Positions 23,560 through 30,453 of a stretch of 36,376 nucleotides of DNA are shown piece by piece. The DNA is taken from the NCBI GenBank assembly GCA_030690545.1, contig JAUYGN010000005.1, forward strand, positions 1 through 36,376. Direction: 5' to 3'. The DNA is from Solirubrobacteraceae bacterium (lineage in GTDB: Bacteria > Actinomycetota > Thermoleophilia > Solirubrobacterales > Solirubrobacteraceae). Each line of letters begins with the position of its first letter. The first letter of the stretch is position 1. Position numbers and translations under genes: made by a program. The notes under the pieces are model-generated. The model was not told where the DNA came from. It was given only the letters and a program-made list of their open reading frames with translations, and ran no database searches.

Positions 23560-24756
23560 TCAGCCCGCGGTCATTCGGCAAGGCCGCCGGGCCCTAACCC
23601 CAGCCACCTGCGCGGCTCCGCTGAGCCGCGGTGGAAGCGCATCCAGCGCTCCGGCCCTGCCGATCGGTTGAGCGCCCCAGCGCGCGAGCAGCGCGTAGTC
23701 GACGAGGCGATCGAAGTATTCGTGCAGCGGCGGGGGCGCGATCGCGGGGCCGAGCGCGGCGCGCGCGCGGGCGTCGTCGTAGTGCACGCGCATCGCGAAG
23801 TACGGCAGGTACGTCTCCGTCGCGCGCAAGAAGCGCCGGCGCCGGACGGGGCCCGCGCGCAGCGCCAGCGGGTGCAGCAGCCGGCGGTACAGCAGCGGCG
23901 AGATGAACGGCGGCCGGCGGCACTCCAGGCGCGCGACCGCGAGCTCGAACAGCTCGCCGATGCTGCTCGCGCAGCCCGAGGCCGTCAGGTGATACGTGCC
24001 GCCGGCCGCGCCCGGAAGCTCGTGCAGCGCGCAGATCGCGTCGGCGACGTAGTCGACCGGCACGACGTCGACGGGAGCGCTGCGCCTCGCGGGCAGCACC
24101 GGGTAGGCGCCCTTGGCGAGCGCCCGCAGCGGCCAGTACAGGACGTTGAACGACGCCGTCCAGCCGCTGTGGCGGTCGCCGACGACGATGCTCGGGCGCA
24201 CGACCGTCGCCGGCAGCCCGTCCGCGCGGGCCGCGCGGACAAGCCCCTCGGCCTCGAACTTCGACTGCTCGTAGGGGTTGCGAAAGCGCTGGCCGACCTC
24301 GTAGTCGTCCTCGCCGAAGACGCCGCGGTGGCGGCCGGCGACGTACGCCGTCGAGACGTACGTCAGGCGCCGCAGCCGCGGGCAGCCGGCGGCGAACGCC
24401 AGCACCCGGCGCGTGCCTTCGACGTTGATCGCGCGCGAGCGCCGCAGGTCGAGGTCAAACGACACCGATGCCGCGCCGTGCACGATCGAGGTGATCGAGC
24501 CGGCCAGCGCCGGGTCGATCCCCAGCCCCGGCAGCTCGAGGTCGCCCGCGACGGCGTCGACGCGCGACGCGTACGGCTCCACCGAGCCGAAGACCGAGCG
24601 CAGCGTGTCGTGCAGGCGCCGCGTCGCGGCCGCGTCGTCGGTCGCTCTGATCAGGGCGACGACGCGCTGCCGCGGCGAGGGCGATGGCGCGCGCAGCAGT
24701 CGCGCCAGCAGCTCCATCCCGACGAAGCCGGTCGATCCCGTCAGCAGCAGGGTCAT
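23560..24756 (-). CDS. SDR-family fatty acyl reductase / thioester reductase-like protein
   Basis: A 398-aa protein. The extended SDR fold has GSTGFVG at 7-13 (NAD(P)-binding), GDLELPGLG, YVSTAYVAG and the catalytic pair in NPYEQSKFEAE (Tyr162, Lys166). This pattern, and VVALIRA after beta-2, match the NAD_binding_4 (male sterility) group that reduces acyl thioesters. Residues about 290-390 are a helical C-terminal extension. It is encoded after, and overlaps by ATGA (24753-24756), a wax ester synthase/DGAT. I infer that it makes the fatty aldehyde or alcohol for wax esters; modification of another acyl substrate is possible. Confidence 0.8.
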   Translation of the reverse strand: MTLLLTGSTGFVGMELLARLLRAPSPSPRQRVVALIRATDDAAATRRLHDTLRSVFGSVEPYASRVDAVAGDLELPGLGIDPALAGSITSIVHGAASVSFDLDLRRSRAINVEGTRRVLAFAAGCPRLRRLTYVSTAYVAGRHRGVFGEDDYEVGQRFRNPYEQSKFEAEGLVRAARADGLPATVVRPSIVVGDRHSGWTASFNVLYWPLRALAKGAYPVLPARRSAPVDVVPVDYVADAICALHELPGAAGGTYHLTASGCASSIGELFELAVARLECRRPPFISPLLYRRLLHPLALRAGPVRRRRFLRATETYLPYFAMRVHYDDARARAALGPAIAPPPLHEYFDRLVDYALLARWGAQPIGRAGALDALPPRLSGAAQVAGVRARRPCRMTAG

Positions 24757-26117
24757 GCCGCCGCTCGCTCCAGCAGCGCGTCGATCTCGCGCTCCAGGCC
24801 GCCGGCGATGCGGTCGGCCTCGTCGGCCAGCTCGGCCTGCGCGTAGACGCCGAAGCAGGCCCGCTCGTGGATCGACGTCATCCCGATCGACAGGCGATGG
24901 CGGTCGGTCAGCGGCACGACCGGGAACGCGTGCTTGACCTCGCAGCCCATCAGGTAGAGCGGGAGCTGCGGGCCCGGGATGTTCGAGATCGTCAGGTTCG
25001 ACAGCTGCGGGCTGGCGATCACGCGCGATGCCACGCGGCGCACCGCGCGCGGCGCCAGCGCCAGCGCGCCGAGCACGGCGTCGGCGCCCTCCGGCACGCG
25101 CCCGGCCTTGCGGTCGCGCATCGCGACATGCACGTCGCGCAGGCGCCAGACCGGGTCGGCTTCGCCGCACGGAAGCGTCAGGAACACGAACGCGATCCGG
25201 TTGCCCCAGCGCTCGTCGAGCGCCTCGACGCTGACCGGCACCATCGCCTTGACGTCGGCCTGCTCGCCGAGCGTGCCGAGCGCTCCGGCGCTGGCCGCCA
25301 GCAGGACGTCGTTGACCGTCGTCCCGAAGCGGCGCTTGATGACCTTGAGGTCCTCCATCGGGCGCGAGTGCGTCGCGAGATGGCGCAGCGGGGCGCTGAC
25401 CCCGTTGAGCACGCTGCGCGGCGCGACCGGCGTCGCCGCCTGGACGACCGCGCGCGTCGCGCGCCAGGCTCCGTCGAGCATGCGCCCCGGATCGCGCGCC
25501 CACGACAGCGGCATCCGCGCGATCCGCCGGGCCTCGTCGATCTGCTGGCCGAGCGCGTCGCCGACGAGCCGCAGCGCGCTCGGGCCCGGCCGTGCACGCC
25601 AGCCGCCGGGCGCGGACACGCCGTCCGCGTCGGCCTCCGGTGCGACCGGCTCGGCTTCGGCATCGAGCAGCAGCGCCATCAGCTCGACCGCGGCGAGCCC
25701 GTCGACGAGGCAGTGGTGCGCCTTGCCGACGACGCCGATCATCCCGTCGTCGAGCTGCTCGGCGATCGACAGCTCCCACAGCGGCCGGTCGTGCGCAAGC
25801 GGCGCCGACAGGACCTCGTCGACGAGCCGCGCGAAGTCACCGTGCGGTGCGCGCGTCACGTGGTCGGCGATGTCGAACGCCTCGTCGTCGACCCAGACCG
25901 GATCGCCGAGGCCGAACGGCACCGCGGCGAGCTTCTGGCGGTAGCGCGGCGCGCGCCCGAGGCGGGACTCGATGTGCGCGCGGACCTCCTCGAAGCCCGG
26001 CCGCGTGGCGCCGACCGGCGGCGCGAAGATCGCCGCCCAGCCGACGTGCATCGGCGCCTGCTCGGATTCCAGCGAGAGGAACGCCGCGTCGAGCGCGGAC
26101 AGACGGGTGGGACGCAT
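24753..26117 (-). CDS. Wax ester synthase / acyl-CoA:diacylglycerol acyltransferase (WS/DGAT)
   Basis: A 454-aa protein of normal length. The active-site motif HHCLVDG (134-140, HHxxxDG) is intact. Other family blocks: LSALDAAFLSLE at the N-terminus, DRPLWELSIAEQL before the active site, FGTTVNDVLLAASAGAL, and LSNLTISNIPGPQLPLYLMG near the C-terminus. It joins acyl-CoA to a fatty alcohol (wax ester) or diacylglycerol (triacylglycerol) for storage, at the membrane or lipid-droplet surface. It is the first gene of a two-gene operon with the acyl reductase. The ATG at 26117 is the first residue of the typical M-x-x-x-x-L-S-x-L-D start. Confidence 0.94.
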   Translation of the reverse strand: MRPTRLSALDAAFLSLESEQAPMHVGWAAIFAPPVGATRPGFEEVRAHIESRLGRAPRYRQKLAAVPFGLGDPVWVDDEAFDIADHVTRAPHGDFARLVDEVLSAPLAHDRPLWELSIAEQLDDGMIGVVGKAHHCLVDGLAAVELMALLLDAEAEPVAPEADADGVSAPGGWRARPGPSALRLVGDALGQQIDEARRIARMPLSWARDPGRMLDGAWRATRAVVQAATPVAPRSVLNGVSAPLRHLATHSRPMEDLKVIKRRFGTTVNDVLLAASAGALGTLGEQADVKAMVPVSVEALDERWGNRIAFVFLTLPCGEADPVWRLRDVHVAMRDRKAGRVPEGADAVLGALALAPRAVRRVASRVIASPQLSNLTISNIPGPQLPLYLMGCEVKHAFPVVPLTDRHRLSIGMTSIHERACFGVYAQAELADEADRIAGGLEREIDALLERAAA

Positions 26118-26187
26118 GATGCGGGCAGATACGCGCGCGCGGCGGCGGCGGTTCAGTCCCTGATCCAGACGGGGCGCGCGGCCGACA

Positions 26188-26193
26188 TACCCT
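26188..26193 (+). promoter_or_regulatory. -10 element (TACCCT) for the 71-aa gene
   Basis: TACCCT ends 10 bases before ATG 26204, so the mRNA would be leaderless or have a leader of a few bases. Confidence 0.4.
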
Positions 26194-26203
26194 CAAGCGA
26201 CCC

Positions 26204-26419
26204 ATGGACGACGCCGTCGACATCATCGAGCAGGAGCTGGGTGGCCAGATTCCCGAGGGGCTGGAGGCGCTCGCCGACGAGCAGCTGCTGGCGCTCGCCG
26301 ACCTCCTGCACGACGCCAAGGAGCGCCAGAAGCGCGAGCTCGAGGCCGGCCTCGAGGAATCGCTGAACATCGTCCCCCGCCTGATGCGCGGATCGGTACG
26401 CAAGATCCTGTTCGGGTAA
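26204..26419 (+). CDS. Small conserved-looking helical protein, 71 aa
   Basis: I do not recognise the family. It is an acidic two-helix protein: residues 1-40 form an amphipathic helix rich in Glu and Leu (EALADEQLLALADLLHDAKE). A helix or strand ending basic (RLMRGSVRKILFG) follows, which could touch a membrane or lipid surface. No signal or membrane helix. It is divergent from the WS/DGAT operon and lies 18 bases before the helical-repeat gene, probably in one transcript. A role with lipid bodies is possible but is only inferred from position. Confidence 0.55.
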   Translation: MDDAVDIIEQELGGQIPEGLEALADEQLLALADLLHDAKERQKRELEAGLEESLNIVPRLMRGSVRKILFG

Positions 26420-26437
26420 GCCGCCGTCTTCTGACTC

Positions 26438-27739
26438 GTGACCATCGCCCACGCCGACATCGAGATCGTCAAGCTCGCCCGCCTGCTCGGCACCGAGCCC
26501 GCCGAGATCCACTACCTGCGCGATGTCGACTGGCAGGAGATCCGCGACGTGCGCGAGCAGGCGTCGGCGTCGATGTTCGACGCCGACCGCCAGCAGCTGC
26601 AGCGCGTAGCCGCCGCCACGAAGCTCGTTCCCTCGAAGGTCACTGCGACGATCGGCGAGCGCGCGTTCGGGCCGCTGCTGGCGGCCCGCGTCACCGGCCT
26701 GCTCGAGCCGTCGCGCGCGGTCGACGTGGCCGGCCACCTGCCGGCGCGGTTCCTCGCCGAGGTCGCCGCGCAGATCGACCCGCGTCGCGCGAGCCGCGTG
26801 ATCGCGGAGATCCCGCCGCGGCAGATCGCCGCGGTCACGACGGAGCTCGCCGCGCGCGAGGACCACGTCACGATGGGACGCTTCGTCGGCCACCTCTCCG
26901 AGGCCGCGCTGACGGCGGCGCTGCAGGCCGTCGACGACGAGGTGCTGCTGCGCACGGCCTACGCCGTCGAGTCCAAGGGCTCGCTCGGCGCGCTCGTCGC
27001 GATCGTCCCCGAGCAGCGCCTGCACGCGATCATGCGCACCGCGACGGAGCTCGACCTCTGGCGCGAGGCGCTCGACGTCCTGCGCTACGTCTCCGACGAG
27101 CAGCGCGGCATGCTCGGCGACATCGCCGCCGCGCAGGACGACGACGTCCTCGCGGGCCTCGTCAAGGCCGCCCAGCGCGACCACCTCTGGGCCGACGTGC
27201 TGGCGGTCGCCAGGGCGATGAGCGAGGACGGCCGCGCGCGCTTCGCGCAGCTGCAGCCGATCCAGACGCGGCCGGTGCTGTCCTCGATCGTCGACGCCGC
27301 GACGCAGCGCGGCCTGTGGCCCGAGCTGCTGACGCTGCTGCCGCTGCTGCCGGGCGCCTCGCGGCGCCGCGTCGCCGCGCTGGGGACCGGCTTCGGCCGC
27401 TCGATCCTCGCGCAGATCATCCGCGCGGCGCACGAGGAAGGGCTGTGGGCGCCGCTGCTGGGCTTCGCCGTCGAGCTCGAGGCGCGCACGCAGCGCGACG
27501 CGATCAAGCTGATCCGCGCCGCCGACGACGAGATGCTCGACGGCATGCTCGCCGCGATCGAGCGGGAGGACCTGCAGGCACAGTTCGTCGCGCTCGTCAG
27601 CCGTCTCGGCGCGGCCGACCTGGGCGCCTTCGCGCAGCGGCTGGCGCCGGTCGCCGGCGAGGAGCTGCTCGAGACGCTCGTCGAGGCCGCACGGACCGCG
27701 GATCTGCCGGCCGTTCACGAGGCGTTGGTTGCCGCATGA
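26438..27739 (+). CDS. Helical-repeat protein (MgtE N-domain/HEAT-like), 433 aa
   Basis: A soluble, nearly all-helical protein starting at GTG 26438. Residues about 75-430 fall into tandem helix pairs of 30-45 residues. Examples are LPARFLAEVAAQIDPRRASRVIAEIPPRQIAAV and QRGLWPELLTLLPLLPGASRRRVAALG. They resemble the superhelical N-terminal domain of MgtE transporters, but no membrane part follows. The repeated phrases LDLWREALDVL, DHLWADVLAV, RGLWPELLTL and EGLWAPLLGF share an LW-x-x-(A/V/L)L core. It is probably a scaffold or binding protein; no enzyme motif is seen. It is flanked by lipid and hydrolase genes on the same strand. Confidence 0.65.
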   Translation: MTIAHADIEIVKLARLLGTEPAEIHYLRDVDWQEIRDVREQASASMFDADRQQLQRVAAATKLVPSKVTATIGERAFGPLLAARVTGLLEPSRAVDVAGHLPARFLAEVAAQIDPRRASRVIAEIPPRQIAAVTTELAAREDHVTMGRFVGHLSEAALTAALQAVDDEVLLRTAYAVESKGSLGALVAIVPEQRLHAIMRTATELDLWREALDVLRYVSDEQRGMLGDIAAAQDDDVLAGLVKAAQRDHLWADVLAVARAMSEDGRARFAQLQPIQTRPVLSSIVDAATQRGLWPELLTLLPLLPGASRRRVAALGTGFGRSILAQIIRAAHEEGLWAPLLGFAVELEARTQRDAIKLIRAADDEMLDGMLAAIEREDLQAQFVALVSRLGAADLGAFAQRLAPVAGEELLETLVEAARTADLPAVHEALVAA

Positions 27740-27748
27740 ACGTCTGGG

Positions 27749-27754
27749 TACGCT
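27749..27754 (+). promoter_or_regulatory. Leaderless -10 element (TACGCT)
   Basis: TACGCT ends 6 bases before GTG 27761, supporting that start. Confidence 0.4.
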
Positions 27755-27760
27755 TATCGC

Positions 27761-28711
27761 GTGGCGCGGCGCGGCAACGAGCAGGAAGCGTACGGAGCGG
27801 TCGGCCGGTCGGAGTGGATGGACGTCGACTGGCAGGAGCACCTGCGCTGGGTGCGCGTCAAGGATCGCTGGATGAACGTCGTCGAGCTCGGCGAGGGCCC
27901 GCTGATGATCTTCATCCACGGGCTGTCGGGCTGCTGGCAGAACTGGCTCGAGCAGCTTCCGCACTTCGCGCGCGACCACCGCGTGATCGCCGTCGACCTG
28001 CCCGGCTTCGGCCAGTCCGAGATGCCCGCAGAGCCGATCTCGATGAGCCACTACGCCGACACGATCGACGCGCTGATGACCGAGCTGCAGATCGATGCCG
28101 CGCGGATCGTCGGCAACTCGATGGGCGGCTTCATCGGCGCCGAGCTGGCGATCCGCTATCCGGCGCGCGTCGAGCGGCTCGTGCTCGAGTCGGCGGCCGG
28201 GCTGAGCATCGAGTCGATTCGCACCGAGCGCACGCAGGGCCTGCGCCACAGGGCCGAGAACATCGTCTTCTTCAACCTCGGCTGGCTGGCCTCGCGTTCG
28301 CACGCCGTCGCGACGCGCCCGCGGCTGCGTGCCGCGCTGCTGCTGCTCGTCGCCGCCCATCCCGCGCGGCTGCCGGCGGCGCTCGCGGTCGAGCAGGTCA
28401 AGGGATCGGGCAAGCCCGGCTTCTCCGACGCGCTGGAGGCGATGTGCCGCTACCCGCTGCGCGACCGGCTGCAGCAGATCAGCTGCCCGACGCTGATCGT
28501 CTGGGGCGACAAGGACCGCCTCGTGCCGCTGAAGGACGCCGCGATCTTCGAGCGGCTGATCCCCGACTCGCGCAAGGTCGTCTACGACGACACCGGCCAC
28601 GTCCCGATGATGGAGCGCCCGGCGCGCTTCAACCGCGACGTGCGGGCGTTCGTGCAGGAGGCGCCCGGTGACGAGCAGCCCGCGCCGCACGAGCGCAGCC
28701 ACGCACCCTGA
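27761..28711 (+). CDS. Alpha/beta hydrolase, paralog 1
   Basis: A 316-aa alpha/beta-hydrolase. The oxyanion HG is in FIHGLSGCWQNW, the nucleophile Ser120 in VGNSMGGF (G-x-S-x-G), the acid Asp in VWGDKDRL, and the His in DDTGHVPMME. A helical lid (about 155-225) contains a hydrophobic stretch that may touch membranes or lipid. It could be an esterase, lipase or epoxide hydrolase acting on lipids, given its neighbours; the reaction is not shown by sequence. GTG 27761 is supported by the -10 hexamer; an internal ATG lies at codon 20. The next gene is a close paralog overlapping by 44 bases. Confidence 0.88.
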   Translation: MARRGNEQEAYGAVGRSEWMDVDWQEHLRWVRVKDRWMNVVELGEGPLMIFIHGLSGCWQNWLEQLPHFARDHRVIAVDLPGFGQSEMPAEPISMSHYADTIDALMTELQIDAARIVGNSMGGFIGAELAIRYPARVERLVLESAAGLSIESIRTERTQGLRHRAENIVFFNLGWLASRSHAVATRPRLRAALLLLVAAHPARLPAALAVEQVKGSGKPGFSDALEAMCRYPLRDRLQQISCPTLIVWGDKDRLVPLKDAAIFERLIPDSRKVVYDDTGHVPMMERPARFNRDVRAFVQEAPGDEQPAPHERSHAP

Positions 28712-29606
28712 CGACGCGCTCGGCGCCGCGTCGGCGCCGCCGCGCGACCACGCGGGGTGGATCGACGTCGACTGGCGCGCGCACCTGCGCTGGGTGCGGG
28801 TCAAGGACCGGCCCGTCAACGTGCTCGACATCGGCGAGGGACCGGCGATCGTGTTCCTGCACGGGCTGTCGGGCTGCTGGCAGAACTGGCTTGAGAGCAT
28901 CCCGCCGCTGGCCGCCGACCATCGCGTGATCGCGATCGACCTGCCGGGCTTCGGCGAGTCGCCGATGCCCGCCGAGCCGATCACCGTCAGCGGCTACGCG
29001 CGGCTCGTCGTCGAGCTGCTCGACGCGCTCGGCGTCCAGCGGGCGACGATCGTCGGCAACTCGATGGGCGGCTTCGTCGGCTGCGAGCTGGCGATCCGCT
29101 TCCCGGCGCGCGTGCAGCGGCTCGTGCTCGTCGCGGCCGCCGGGCTGTCGCTGCGCCACATGCGCCACGAGCGCAAGCGCGGCCTGCGGGCGCGGATCGA
29201 GAACCTGCTGTTCTTCGGCCTCGGACTGCTGGCGCGCCACACCGACCTCGTCGTGCGCAGCCCGCACCTGCGCCGCGGGCTGCTGCTGCTGATCGTCGCG
29301 CATCCCGAGCGCCTGTCGGGCCCGCTGATCCTCGAGCAGGCGCACGGCGCCGGCAAGCCCGGCTTCGACGACGCGCTGGACGCGATGACGGCCTATCCGA
29401 TCCGCGACCGCCTCGGCGAGATCGCCTGCCCGACGCTGATCGTCTGGGGCCAGGAGGACCGTCTCGTGCCGGTCCGCGACGCGGCCGAGTTCGCCTGGCT
29501 GATCCCCGACGCGCGCAAGCTCGTCTACGCCGACAGCGGGCACATGGTGATGCTCGAGCACCCGGCCCGCTTCAACGCCGACGTGCGCGCGTTCATCGAC
29601 GCGTGA
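28668..29606 (+). CDS. Alpha/beta hydrolase, paralog 2
   Basis: A 312-aa paralog of the preceding hydrolase, recognisable through the whole length: DVDWRAHLRWVRVKDRPVNV, LHGLSGCWQNWLE, VGNSMGGFVG, PTLIVWGQEDRLVPV and DSGHMVMLEHPARFN. The catalytic Ser, Asp and His are all kept. The start is GTG 28668, 44 bases inside the previous gene, because the conserved IDVDW segment needs an upstream start and no other suitable codon follows the previous stop. This arose by tandem duplication. Two active copies suggest different substrates or a heteromer (inference). Its 3' end overlaps the convergent MOSC gene by 14 bases. Confidence 0.88.
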   Translation: MTSSPRRTSAATHPDDALGAASAPPRDHAGWIDVDWRAHLRWVRVKDRPVNVLDIGEGPAIVFLHGLSGCWQNWLESIPPLAADHRVIAIDLPGFGESPMPAEPITVSGYARLVVELLDALGVQRATIVGNSMGGFVGCELAIRFPARVQRLVLVAAAGLSLRHMRHERKRGLRARIENLLFFGLGLLARHTDLVVRSPHLRRGLLLLIVAHPERLSGPLILEQAHGAGKPGFDDALDAMTAYPIRDRLGEIACPTLIVWGQEDRLVPVRDAAEFAWLIPDARKLVYADSGHMVMLEHPARFNADVRAFIDA

Positions 29607-30384
29607 CCGGGTCGCCGAGACAGACCCGGCCGGGCTCGAGCACCTCGCCGTAGACGCCGAACGCGAGCGGCTCGGTCGTGTCGAGCCCCGCGCGGTAGGA
29701 GCGCAGCAGGTCGAGCGTGGGGAGATCGGCGGCGCCGGTCTCGGGGTGGCGATTGGTCACCAGGCAGCGGCCGACGTGGCCGCGCAGCAGGACGGCCGCG
29801 TCGCCGATCTGCAGCTGCTCGCCGATCCACGCGTCCTCCTCGTGCGGCTCGCCGAGACCGTCGATCTCGACGAGCATGCGAAAGCGGCGCGCGTCGATCG
29901 GACGGCCGCCGGCGACGCGCTCGAGCGCCCGCAGCGACACGCGCGAGAGGATGCTGACGGCGCCCGCGCGGCCGCGGTCGACGGCGCTTCGCTCGATGCC
30001 CTCGACGATCCGCAGCGGCTGCCCGGCGTGCTGCGACAGCGCCGCGCTGAACGCGCCGAGCAGCTCGCGCGCCGGCGTCGGGACGGAGAAGAACGTCGTC
30101 ATCGTCGGCTCGCCGAGCTCGACGACCCCCGCCACCCGCTCGCCGTCGGGGAAGCGCAGCTCGAGCTCGCGGGCGTCGACGCGGTAGCTGGCCACGACCT
30201 CGTTGAGCGCGCCGAGCTGCTTGCCGTTGACCATCCGGTCGCGCGCGTCGACGACGTAGAAGCAGCGGTTGTCGGCGACGCCGCGCGGCGACAGCCCGAT
30301 CGCCTTGCGCGCGACGACGCGCATGCCCTTGACGGGCGTCGTCGCAAGTGCGGTGACGGTGGCGCTCTCGATGCCCGTCAGCAT
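29593..30384 (-). CDS. MOSC domain-containing protein (YcbX/mARC-like)
   Basis: A 263-aa protein. The N-terminal MOSC_N beta barrel is seen in VTALATTPVKGMRVVARKAI, with the invariant PVKG, and DNRCFYVVDARDRMVNGKQ. The MOSC domain has SRVSLRALERVAG, ARRFRMLVEIDG and the conserved Cys in GHVGRCLVTNRHPETG, which binds the molybdenum of a sulfurated or cysteine-ligated cofactor. Proteins of this type reduce N-hydroxylated compounds or transfer sulfur. No electron-transfer partner domain is fused or adjacent. ATG 30384 gives a full N-terminal barrel. Confidence 0.85.
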   Translation of the reverse strand: MLTGIESATVTALATTPVKGMRVVARKAIGLSPRGVADNRCFYVVDARDRMVNGKQLGALNEVVASYRVDARELELRFPDGERVAGVVELGEPTMTTFFSVPTPARELLGAFSAALSQHAGQPLRIVEGIERSAVDRGRAGAVSILSRVSLRALERVAGGRPIDARRFRMLVEIDGLGEPHEEDAWIGEQLQIGDAAVLLRGHVGRCLVTNRHPETGAADLPTLDLLRSYRAGLDTTEPLAFGVYGEVLEPGRVCLGDPVTRR

Positions 30385-30453
30385 GCCAGGCGCAGAGCGC
30401 CTGCACGCCAACCGGTGACCTTCGCGCGCGCTTGCGTCATCCTGTCGTGCCCC

